A DNA stretch of 64,000 nucleotides from Trebouxia sp. TZW2008 (Eukaryota; Chlorophyta; Trebouxiophyceae; Trebouxiales; Trebouxiaceae): assembly GCA_002118135.1 (NCBI GenBank), contig BDIU01000053.1:310001-374000 (forward strand), written 5' to 3'. Position 1 is the first letter of the stretch. Every line of letters starts with the position of its first letter. The notes under the pieces are model-generated. The model saw nothing but the letters and a program-made list of their open reading frames with translations, was not told the DNA's origin and did no database searches. A program made the translations under genes and the position numbers. This document shows positions 32,501 through 42,583 of the stretch, in pieces.

Positions 32501-35201
32501 AGTCAGAAGAAGCCTGCAAATTGAGCCTGGTCCAGCTGTCCAGCTTCCTAGTGACCAATCTCGAGACGATGGTTCTGGTACAGCACAGGACAGCAGCAAC
32601 ATACCAGCAGCAGCAGCAGCAGCAGCAGAAGCAGCAGAAGCAAGTGAGCTGACAATGCCTTTCAAAGCAGCTCATCTGCAGCAGCTGGCTCAAGCAGTGC
32701 TGGACTCCAAGAAGGCAGGCACCATGCAGCAGCTAGTACAGCAGCTTCAGGCCAGCAGCAGGTCAGCTGCAGGCAGCGACAGGGCAGCTTTTGGCCAGCA
32801 GCAGTCAGCACACTGGCAGCTTCAGCCCAGCAGCAGGAGCAGCAGGCAGTTTGCCAGCAGTGACAGAGCAGCGGCAGCTGCTTGGCAGCTGTTTGATCCC
32901 ATGCATGTGGAAGCACAGGGGCAGTTGGCAGCAAGCAGTGGGGCAGGGCAGGGGCTAGTGGAGGGCATTGCCCAAGCCATGTGCGGCATGCAGGGCACTT
33001 GTGAGATGGCCCTGCTGTGGCTTGAGGTTGGTCATAAGCAAGCTATGCATTCATGTGTGAACTGTATCAAGTTTTGCAGATCAAGCCCACTACAAACAGC
33101 AGCGTAGCAACAGTGCTGCTTTGCTGGTGCTCTATCTTTGGGCATGAGCTGTTCAGGCTTAAGTGACTTCTCTGTATAGCGATCACTTTCGTTACCAAGA
33201 AGACTGCTCCTGCATCGAATTCTCCTTGCTGAGAGGTGCCATTGCAGTCGGAACACAGCCCTTGGTTCACAATAACAAAGTCTTTCACATCAAGAATGTC
33301 TCTGCATTATGTGTCCCTACAAGGAGAAGTCACCGTATTGTATTGCAGAATGTATGCGTCAAGCTGCTGCCTGTGATGTGCAGCCATGTAAGCTGTCCTT
33401 GATTATCAACATGCTCAGTGTTTTGCAGCGCCACGCATATACAAAGCTTGTGACACAAAGCTGTGCAATCGTCACATGTCTTGCCAAGGTCAAGTGTTGC
33501 TTAGGCTTAATACCAACAACACTGATCATACTAAGAGTAATGGTTATAATGATAACAATGGTAATAATAATCATCATCATCATTGTAACAAGAATGACAG
33601 TATGAATATTAGTATTGATAGTAATAGTACTAGTGCTAGTGATACTGCTAACAGTAATAGTAGCAATAACGGTAGTAATAATGGTAACAACAGTAGCAAT
33701 GAAGTAATAAAAATAAAAACGATGACAAACAACAACAGGAATACAACGCTTGCTGGTGCTGTGCTGCTCAACTTAAGCCTGGCTATAAGATGATCCATTC
33801 CCTGACATGCAGGTTGTACAAGAGGTGGAGTCGCATTGGGTGTCAGCTGGTATGCTACCGCATTGTGGTTCAGCTGCACCAACAAGGCAGCAACACACAC
33901 GGCTGCAGTCCTGCCTGCTCAGTATGGCTGACGCCATTGCCTGCCAAAAGACCAGCACCCCTTCAGCACAGGTACACTGCTATGCGTGCTGCTTCTGCTG
34001 TGCTAGAAATGCCTGGTCAGCTTCAACATACTGCGCAGTTTTGGCATGTTGAACTTGTCACAAATCTGCCAAGTATGTCACTAGAGTTCATTCAATCAGG
34101 ATTCTCAGAAGACAAAAACAGCTGTACAAAATAGAAATGTACATAGACAGAGGCGGGTTCCAGCTGACTCTGGTGTGCTTGGCAGGAAGCTCATGCAGGC
34201 AGTGCACAGCAGGGCGCTGCATCACTGATAGCACTGCAGCAGCTACCAGCCAGGCAGATCTTTGAGGAGCTGTTTGCAGTGGAGGCCTGCAGAAGCCTAT
34301 GCATTGCCACAGCTGCGGCCAGGCAGGCTCATGACAATAGCGTGCTGCTGACTGCGCTTCGGGAAGTGGAGGGCTTGACCGTTTCTGCCCTCAGCCAGCC
34401 CTCCCTCACCCGCCACCAGCTGACTAAACTGTGCCAGGTCAGTTGCTTTCTGCGAATCCCACATGACCATGACTGTTTTCCATACTTCCTGGCCACATTT
34501 CTGGAGTCGCATGCAGCTTGTGGCGCACTAGCAATAGTGGCTGGCTGCCTGGATACCTCGTATGACCATAAGCACTTCTTGTCTGGGTTGTTCTCAAACC
34601 TGCGGTGTTTTTCTTGCCTGCAGATCTCACATGCCCTGTTTACGTCTCACCTGCAGATACTGTCCAAACTGACGTGATCTGATCACTGCAGTGTTACACA
34701 TGTTTTCAGCCATGATGTCAATTACGTGCGCACACAATGCACTCGTTCACCAGATGTACGCCCACATGGTGTGCATGCTGAGCATAGCAACACCTTCACG
34801 TGTAGTAGCAGCTTTTATGCTTCTTGAATGAATTGACTTGCACACCCGGCATGGTCTACAGTTCATTGGGAATGTCACATGTGTGCTTGCCTGCCTTGGA
34901 TGTCGTCAAGCCTTTCAACAGTGCAACCACGTCATTCCATCATTTTGACTTGTGCCCTGCTCAATCTGAACCCTGTGTACTGCAATGCCAGGTCTTCAAC
35001 AAACTTGAAGTGATGTTCCAAGTGGCCATTGAGCATGACAACTTGAAGCACCAGACACAGCAGCAGGCAGCCTGGCTTGCATCAGCGTCACAGCAAGGCA
35101 TGCGTGCTAGCAGCCCCGCCTCTACTCGTTCTGCAGATCGTTCTGCTGATGAAGACCCGACATGGTCTGACCTTGGATATGAATCTTGGACATTGCTGTA
35201 A
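29593..35201 (+). CDS. BSD-domain protein with long disordered region
   Basis: Exon 1 (29593-29617, MDFLGDVF) and exons 29689-29842 and 30040-30073 lead to a BSD domain at 30576-30750 (LRQLRFRLVP, EEQFWDRYFAAVERV), the two-helix module with the FWxxYF signature. Phase then carries into 31631-31875, 32094-33026, 33813-33971, 34186-34437 and 34992-35201 (TAA). The exon near 30130-30242 (RLALLQSPQIFLQDAQVAA) fits the family but its join is unsettled. The middle is Ser/Pro/Gln-rich with a short Ala run from a CAG repeat (about 32605-32640). The C-terminal third is helical (ARQIFEELFAVEACRSL, VFNKLEVMFQVAIEHD). BSD proteins occur in basal transcription (TFIIH p62) and in SYAP1-like proteins; the role here is unknown. 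Introns hold a MITE and an AT-rich repeat. Confidence 0.7.
31412..31730 (+). repeat. Duplicated exon start in the BSD gene
   Basis: The start of the exon at 31631, with CCTGCAG, AAACAAGCAGACAGCG, TTGAACTGCCATC and GGCAGCCTGCCAATGC, also appears at 31412-31500, about 200 bp upstream. The upstream copy is out of frame and interrupted. Confidence 0.75.
33160..33337 (+). mobile_element. Short pogo/Tc1-like MITE, copy 2
   Basis: It begins TA-AGTGACTTCTC and ends GGAGAAGTCACCG-TA, and runs in step with the copy at 56966 (GTTACCAAGAA, GAGAGGTGCCATTGCAGTC, ATCAAGAATGTC, GTCCCTACAAGGAGAA). It sits inside a BSD-gene intron and is the most diverged of the three. Confidence 0.65.
33530..33735 (+). repeat. 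AT-rich degenerate trinucleotide repeat
   Basis: About 200 bp of AAT/AGT/AAC-type triplets (TAATGGTAATAATAAT, CATCATCATCAT, AGTAATAGTA) lies in an intron of the BSD gene. Its composition is unlike the rest of the window. It reads open as Asn/Ser-rich on the plus strand only because of the repeat. Confidence 0.8.
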
Positions 35202-35885
35202 ACAAACCACTTGAACACTGTCAATGTATTGGGAATGAACCCCACTTGGGCTTTGGGACTGCTGCTGTTCTGGTAACAAATTGTTTTTTCAGCTGCACAC
35301 AAAGTCGTTGCGATCTCATTGATCACCTTTGTACTACTGCTGTGATATGTTGTACATTGCCCCCTTGCCTCGAGTTTGAGCTGCATACATTCAGGTTTGC
35401 CTATCAGATTCTGCCCATTATGTCTTACATGCGTCTACGCTGTGTACATATGTCCAGAGCATTCTTAAATTTTGCATGTTCTGTGTACTCGTTGTAATAG
35501 ATACCAGTATCGTACAAGATCTCAAACAGTGATTCTGATTGTTGCCACAATCGTCTGCAGTGAGCGACTTGGTTACATGGAACGCTGATGCGTCGCTCAC
35601 ATGAAGTAGTGTGTGACTGGAAAGTTTGTCCTGATGACTGTACACAATGAGCACAAACTTGAGTTATCCTTTCAGCCATAATAAACGTAGTTCAAAACCT
35701 TGCCTCGGCACAGCACAATGCAGTAATGTGACAATGGCAGCAAGCAGGGAGGGCAGCCAACTACACGTTGTCAAGTTGTACAGCGGCAATGAGGTACGGA
35801 CAGTACCAAACTAGAGACACCAGAATCAACTGCCCTTAACTTGAGATAAGGAAGTACAACATAAGCAATGTACAGGTATGTGCAA
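35202..35885. other. Tail-to-tail intergenic region
   Basis: This separates the ends of the BSD and OSB genes. No exon or RNA gene is evident; AT content is somewhat raised near 35460-35520. Confidence 0.45.
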
Positions 35886-37951
35886 TCAGTTCATGTCAGT
35901 GTATCCACTGGGCTGGTAAGAATTGACGCCATTCTTCTCAAGTTGCTCTTTGACCCATGCTGGTGTGTCTCTGCTGTCGATCCACAATGCAATCATGCCA
36001 GTGGGGTCGTTCTTAAGTTTGTAGTCAGGTGCCCTTGGGTTACGCTTGCTTGCTGTGTTGTCCCACCACAGACTGGGAGTCTCAAACACAGACTTCCACT
36101 TCTCATCTGCGCTGCTTTCCTTTGTCTGTAGGAAAACGTGTGCAGGTCAAGTCATGTGTGCTACAGGCAGTACACATTGCAGCAATCTCATGTCAATGCA
36201 TGCAGCATACACTACGGTGCATATGCAGAAGAAAGTGTGCCTTCCAAATGCAGATTAGCATAACATGTCATGGGCAGCTATGACAGCATGCCACGGTTGG
36301 ACGGAAGCACCCAATCCTAAGCAAATCAAGCCGAAACAACACCAATTTTAGCTAGGTTCAGCTGCACTCACATTACGAGCTAAGACATACAATTGACTGC
36401 CATTTGCATCACAAGACGCGGATTGACGCAACTTCACAGCAAGAGTTGTGTGAATGCTTTGCAGATAAACAGCATCGGCTGCATGATGCTTCATACATGC
36501 ACAGCAAGCTTGATACCATGCAAAGCATGTCATGCGGGGAGGGCGCACCAGGCTGCCTGCAGCTGCCTGGGTTTGCAGAGGAATGCTACTGGCAGCACCC
36601 CACTCAGAGCCTTGAGATGCTGAGTCCTGCCCACTTGTACCCACTCCCCAACCCTGTCAGGCAAGAGATGAAGCTTTAGCTATAGACCACACCACACTTG
36701 ATCAACTTGAAAAGCACGCGAGCAACCAACTTGATCACCTTGTAAAGCACGCGAGCAACCAATTTGATCACCTTGTAAAGCACGCGAGCAACCAACTTAC
36801 CAACCAAGCACAATGGTGTCGTTGTACAAAAGCTGAGCTGGAGGAAGCAATGCAATAAGACATTCAACGGCATGACGAAATGCACAAATTAGCTTACTTC
36901 ATATTCAGGCGCAGACACCCAAGGACAGCGTAGCAGACCCTAACATGTAGCGACATCTCAGAACCAGGCATTGCTTGCTGCTGTAGCTCAGGTGCTTCAG
37001 CAGTTCTGTTGCTGTGTCACTGCAGTATGCAATATTGAGGCGGCAATTTACCTGCGATTGCTCACCCTGAGCTTGATTGTAGCGGGGTTGCTGGGTGGTG
37101 GGATCAAACTTCTCCACAAATCTAACCTCAGTTGCAGTAATCTGCAACTATTCACTCTGTCATACAATGCTCTAGGTGGCATCTAAACGCATCAGGTAGA
37201 TGCAATCTGTTTGCACTAACGTGTAAGGGAACGTAGCGCAAATGTGACCTGAAAGGCCTTTAACACAGCTTGCCTGGAATTTAGTTTGCTTGACGCCTTC
37301 CCGGTTGACCCATGTTGAAGGGTTGAGTTTGCCTTGAATGCAAATCTGTGAGCCTTTTGGCACTTGCGCAGCAATGCGTTCTGCCATGGGACCCCAGAAG
37401 GTTACATCATACCTGTCCAAGACAAAAAGTGTCTACTTTTCGAAAATGGAGGCAGTGCTCGCCTACTTGGGTCACGAGAACATATGCAATCGTGGAAGCA
37501 ACCTTGGCACGTACCAGGTTGTCTCGCCAGCTTTGTGGCTGCAGGCTAGTCTGACGTTACCGATGATGGTGCCAGTCTGAAGGTGTTTGACCTCGACTTC
37601 GTTGCCTGTGTTACCGATGAGCGAAACAGCATTGGCGGCCAGATGATCCCAAGGTATGGTTTTGACTTCATATCCAACTGCTGCTTCCTGGTCCAGGCCG
37701 TACTGCGCAGAGTAAGCAAGGGTTCGGGTGAGCCTTAAAGGAACTGAAGCTGCAGACGCCTTGCGTGCTGCTGAAGTACTGCTCTGTGCGCTCAAGTCCC
37801 TGCCCAAATATGCACGCGCTCGTGCATGCACATTTCTCGCACGTGAGGGCAGGCTGTCCGTCGCGCTTGCGTGCAGCAAACTTGCTTGACCGGTTGTCAG
37901 ATCACACACTGCTCCCAGTCGCATGGCCATGTTGGCAACAGCTTTGCGCAT
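35886..37951 (-). CDS. Organellar single-stranded DNA-binding protein, OSB type
   Basis: Five exons join in phase on the minus strand: 37515-37951, 37274-37412, 37052-37141, 36549-36653 and 35886-36125, about 336 residues. Exon 1 encodes a long Ala/Ser/Arg-rich leader typical of mitochondrial or plastid targeting, then the start of an SSB/OB-fold (VSLIGNTGNEVEVKHLQTG). Exons 2 and 3 continue the fold (YDVTFWGPMAERIA, GSQICIQGKLNPSTW, TEVRFVEKF). The last exon has the plant-specific PDF motif: WWDNTASKRNPRAPDYK, then ALWIDSRDTPAWV. OSB proteins bind organellar ssDNA and limit illegitimate recombination in plant mitochondria. The second intron starts with GC (CCAG|GCAAGC). The exon 4 donor at 36548 is the least certain edge. 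Confidence 0.9.
36690..36800. repeat. 33-bp minisatellite in an OSB intron
   Basis: AAAGCACGCGAGCAACC begins at 36711, 36744 and 36777, a strict 33-bp period, with CTTGATCACCTTGT between. Three nearly identical units lie in intron 3. Confidence 0.85.
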
Positions 37952-38218
37952 GCACAGCTCGATGTTTCCTTAGGTTTCTGCTTGGATCAAGCAGCAGATG
38001 CTCCAGGCTACCGCTGACTCGACGCAATCAGAGCTTGCAAGCGCACCACACTAGTGGTACCGGCATCCTCCTTTTTCTTCTCGATTGGCGTTACGTCAGG
38101 CGTTATGTCGGGCTTATATGCAGAACCCCAACGCGCTCAACGCTGTAGCTTCACTCTGCGCTCGAGCGCTCAGTTGAAGCCTGTGTGACTAGCTCATTGT
38201 CTTCCTGTGCTGTTCACC
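37952..38218. promoter_or_regulatory. Compact bidirectional promoter, OSB/CREG
   Basis: Only 267 bp separate the start codons of the minus-strand OSB gene (37951) and the plus-strand CREG gene (38219). Both promoters and 5' UTRs must fit here or overlap. Confidence 0.6.
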
Positions 38219-39552
38219 ATGGCAGCGGGTTCATTGCTGTTTCTGGTTGCCAGAGCTCTGGTGCTGTTGCATCTGTGGCTCGCTGCTCGCGCCAGCGAAA
38301 GACCGATGTTCATGACAGCCTCGGAGATTGCGTGTCAGAGGTGTTCAAACAAGTTGCTCTGGTCTTGATGTCTTCCTGCGTATGTGTGATGAGCAATTTC
38401 GTGTGATCAGGCCTGCACACGCCGAGCACGCGAGCATGGCGAGGTACGTGGCACACATGAACAGCTGGGGCAGCATAGCCAGTCTGAGTTCTCGTCTCGG
38501 GGATCTGCCATACGCGTAAGACAATCGCCTTGATAGATGAAGTCCGAAATTGTTGCTTGCGAGAAAGTGCTTGTTGTGCAGTGCCCGTCCCAGGGGCCCA
38601 CACATAATCACATTAGTCCTCGTTTTGTTTGACTCTCTTGCCACAAACGCAAAATATATCAAGCATCAGCAAACCTCCGATTGTGCATGCATACGCTGCC
38701 ACGGCGCCCTGTTTGCCTGTGACACATGGCGCATGAGTGAGCACACAAGCGTGCATCTCAGACAGACAACAAGCACAATGCAATGTCCTGCATTTCTAAA
38801 GAGAACTCTGACACAGGGCTGTGGAATCTTACAGCGATGGACCTCTTGGCAACTCGACAGGGCGCCTACTCTTCTTTCTTACTGCTCTTGATGACACTGG
38901 CATGAATGTCATGGTATGAGCACATTGCCCAACAACTTCTGTCCAAATAGCATCGCCAAGTCTGTGTGATACTATGTAACTCACTGTGGCATGCAGGCCA
39001 ATAGCAATGTGACATTCAGCCTAGCTGAGATCCAAATACCAGGCTCATGTCAGGGCACAGACCCAGAGGTATTGTTTTGCCTTTTAGTGCAGCCAGATAT
39101 GTCGTTTTGCAAACAGCAAAAGCACCAGACATGCACTCACGGTGATGACAAGACAGCAGAAGAGTGCTGACATGAACGAAGTGAGTGCAGGACCCTACGT
39201 GTGCCAAGGTTTCAATCACAGGGCAGATGCTGCCTGTTCCTGCAAAAGAGTTGGAGCAGGCAGAGGAGCTACTATTCAGCAGGCATCCAGCTATGCAAAG
39301 TTGGCCTGTTGGTCATCACTTCATACTGTGAGCCATTGGACAGCTTCCTTGCTATCCACAGCAGCATGCTGCTGGTGCTGTGCAGCAACGGCAGAGCCTA
39401 AATTGATGCTGCCTGCCTGCAGATTTGAGCTGCACGTTTCAGCAATACGGCTTTTGGACTTCTATGGCGGAGCGGCTGATTTGGCAGCGCAAGAGTATTT
39501 TGATGCAAAGGTCTCTTGCAGTGCAGTACCACGTCTTGGGCTGCAAAGCTAG
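38219..39552 (+). CDS. CREG-family secreted/lumenal protein
   Basis: Seven exons close in phase: 38219-38340, 38411-38515, 38817-38913, 38997-39068, 39093-39141, 39222-39327 and 39423-39552, about 226 residues, near the usual 220. The N-terminus is a signal peptide (LLFLVARALVLLHLWLAA). The body follows the CREG/pyridoxamine-oxidase-like fold: MARYVAHMNSWGSIASLS, SYSDGPLGNSTG, NVTFSLAE, ELEQAEELLFSRHPAMQSWP and RLLDFYGGAADLAAQEYF. The last two match the FIRHPEM..WP and LDYFGGP..EEYY stretches of animal CREG1. CREG proteins are glycosylated lysosomal or secreted proteins; NSTG and NVTF are possible N-glycosylation sites. The small exon 39093-39141 rests on phase only. It is head-to-head with OSB. 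Confidence 0.85.
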
Positions 39553-39937
39553 CAGCTGATGCTGTGCGATGACAACTGAAGCTGTGGGCAGCTTACTCAG
39601 AGGGCTGTTGTCATGATAGCAGATGCTGTCAATGGCGTGCTGCTGGTGCTACAATGTCATGGCGTCATATTACTCTTTGCTGTACTATACAACTTTCTCT
39701 GTCTGAGCCATGACGCACCTGTGAAGGCACACATGTGTTGAGTGACAGTAAGGCAGGCACTGCATTCCAGATTGATTCTGCAGCTGACGCAACATCTACG
39801 CTCCTTGACAGCCAGATCCTGACATATTTTCTTTTGCCACTCTGTTTTGTCACACCACCGCTCAATTCAGGCCTGACTACTTTGACAGATTCGACCAAAA
39901 CTGATGCGTTGCTCAGTGGCCATCTGCCTACTCGCCA
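39553..39937. other. Tail-to-tail intergenic region
   Basis: It lies between the CREG and TBCC stop codons. A plus-strand open frame at 39735-39944 has no splice or domain support. Nothing else is seen. Confidence 0.4.
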
Positions 39938-41891
39938 CTACTGATCACAACAAACAAACCAAAAGAAGCAAATTTGCCAAGAGTTGGCGATGCAACAATT
40001 TCTGTGCAGACATAGATCAACATCATTCATGTTTTGCACATACCAGTTGGGAGAATGTGTCTGCTTGAGCCATCCAAAGTCTTGCACTTGCTGCCACAGG
40101 CCATTGTCTTCTTGCAAGTTGGCAGCTTGCAAATGCTGCTGAGACCCAGGGTAATCTGGACTGTAGGGAGCAAACTGAAGCGCATCTGAATGCTCTATAA
40201 TTGGATTGCTTCTTGCCCGTATGTACATTTTGCATTTGTGTGCATCATGTATTCGGATCTGATGTGAAGCCAGCTGCAAGCAGCAGTCTTGTGCACCTGT
40301 TGACACCACATCAATGCCTGAAAATCCCTTAGCGCCAAAACCACTTGACAAATCTACAAATCGACCAAAAGTCTTCAGAAATGCTTCGCCAATTTTGGTC
40401 TTTTAGCCTTCAAATCAAACCTTACACAAGCTTACCAAAAGTTGCAGTCACTGATTGAGGTGCACATGGCAATCTGCGCATCGGTGACTTGCAGCACATG
40501 TCAGATTGCCAGGAATGTGTTGAGCAATTGACTTGAGACATCTTGAACATGTTTGTCAAGAGCTTACCATACACGAATGTTGGCCCAGCTACTGCACCTG
40601 TTGCCACAGTGCAATCTGTTAGGTTCCGGATGTGTAGGGATGCCATGGGCCCATTCAACTTGACTGTACACTCTGTCAAGTTTGTAAGGCTGTATTCACC
40701 GCCAGACAATTCTTCAGCATTGACAGTGATTGTCTGCTGATGCAGATTTGACAAGCCTCTGCAGCCAAAGCCAATACAGAGCTTAACATTCTGGACATGT
40801 CAATCATGCCATGTATGAAGTGTGAAACAGCTGCTTGCGCAACAAAGCCCAAAAAATTTGTAGTCCGGTAAGCAACAGCTTGCACAGCTGTTCAAGTCTC
40901 TGAGGCCCTGAGCAGAGCAACTATCACAGCGTGATTACAGCACAGCTGTGCTGTCAGATAAGCATCACGAATACACGTGCTGCAGATGGCTGCGGCTCAG
41001 CTTACTTGCGTTGCAGTGCTGCAGATTCTGCTGCTGGCTGTGTCTGGGTGCTTGAAGATGGCTGATCAGTGACGGATTTTGGCAGAGAAGGCGACTGCTG
41101 AGTAGCTGGCTTGGCTGCTGGCTGAGCAGACTGCTGTTTAGGCTTGCGGCTGAAGCCAAACTTCTTCTTGCCCAGGTGCGTTTTTTTAGCAGCCTCTATC
41201 TGCTGTCTCAATGCACTGATGGCATTTGCAATCTGCCTTGAGTCATAAGATGGCAGAAAGTAAGACGCTTGCGCAGCTGCCTGCAGTGCATTCAGCATCA
41301 CCTCTCCACAAATGCTGTCACCTGCAAATGTGGCTAATTAGCACACAATGCATGATCAGCACACGCAGATGTGCATTGACCTGCTCTTGTGAAGATGCTG
41401 CAGCTGCAAGCCTGTCCAGCTGCTCTTTCAGCTCTGACTCCTGAGGCGGGTGCCTGTGGAAGCCGCATCAGTGTTGGCAAGAAAGCTAAAGCATGTAACA
41501 GTGTGCAATCTGGCAATCGCCTTGCAAACTTAGTCTGACCTGCTCACGCTGTCTAATTCAGCCTGTGATGACTGCTGCCAGACATCAAACTGCTGCAAGA
41601 AGGCTTTGCTGGACTCGCTGGGAGCTGCAGCGGCACTGCAGTGACAGCCTCTCTTGGTACGCACTCAGCGTCCGCTGGTTCACAGTGAGATAACTTTTTC
41701 TAACTTAGTATCAGAGCCATGTCTTGCCTGCTTGATGCAGCCTGTTGCTCGGCCTGAACACGTCTATCAGCTTCCCGCGAGGCTAGCTTTTGTAGTATTG
41801 AAGTAGCCTTGTCACCTTGCAAACCTTCCTTCGTTCCTACGCTTGCTGTCATGCTGTCGAGACCTTCTTCGTGAAGCTGTGCAGCTGACAT
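39938..41891 (-). CDS. TBCC: Tubulin-folding cofactor C (TBCC)
   Basis: Minus-strand exons: 41728-41891 (MSAAQLHEE start), 41540-41635, 41381-41453, 41006 to about 41303, 40568-40758 and 39938-40317. The N-terminal part is helical, with KKKFGFSRKPK before a Ser/Pro/Gln linker. The TBCC domain follows: GLSNLHQQTITV, YSLTNLTECTVKLNG, LHIRNLTDCTV, then HQIRIHDAHKC and LQFAPYSPDYPG, with a GWLKQTHSPNW ending. TBCC is the GTPase-activating cofactor in the last step of alpha/beta-tubulin assembly. The catalytic Arg of the family is expected in the Q-x-R-x-H stretch, seen here as HQIRIHD. Intron 1 needs a GC donor (AGCAG|GCAAGA) to keep phase. The acceptor near 41303 is uncertain, and the last residues may be spliced elsewhere. 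Confidence 0.88.
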
Positions 41892-42583
41892 TGTGGCGCG
41901 CGACAGCGTTCGCAGGAGCGAAAAGGCTCTAGAAGGGTGACTGCTCCAAGTGAGTTTGGCACTGATCACACTCACTTGCAACCACTGTCAAGCACTTGCG
42001 CGGCACTGACGAGCGTAACTTGGTAACTTGACGGGTACAGCGAGGTGTCTGCTGTCCGTCACATCCATTGCTAGCCTGTATCGCCGCATGAGCCATCATG
42101 CTTGTTCCCACGCAAAGTCCATCTTCTCGCTCAAGATGAAGAAGAGAATTGATTGAGAGTGCCTGAACTGTGCCCTGGATCGCAATGCTGGTTGATAGCT
42201 CATAAGCTGGCGCTGTGCATGATCTGTCACAGCACAAAATAGTTTTTCAGACTACGAAATCAAGAAAAAATGTGCTCGAAGACATGCAAGGCCTGGTCTG
42301 CCATTCACTAGGCCAATCCAAACTGCATCGCATATGACACTATAACAGGTGTGGCAGAAAGGGACCGTTGTCAAAGCATCAGTATACAAGGAAAATAGCT
42401 GAAAAGACTGTGAAAACAGTGCACATCTCTTGAGACCAGTGGAGCTTGGGATGCATGTGAAGGGTGCTACAATGTACACTGCGTCAATGGGCAATATTAA
42501 TCACTGTGACAGGTCAGTAACCTAGAAAAGACGCTGGTTGGCACACTTAGCTCAAGCCCCTGTGTTACAATCACTAAGTCTGG
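41892..42583. other. Intergenic, TBCC upstream and dynamin 3' end
   Basis: It should hold the TBCC promoter and the 3' end of the dynamin-related gene. An open minus-strand frame at 41929-42237 has no recognisable domain. Confidence 0.4.
42565..42569 (-). terminator. TGTAA poly(A)-type signal
   Basis: TGTAA on the minus strand lies 15 bases past the dynamin-related stop codon. TGTAA is the usual polyadenylation element of green algae. Confidence 0.5.

Noticed and set aside
33359..33583. Ile-rich minus-strand frame
   Set aside because: It comes from the AAT-type simple repeat and has no start or domain support.
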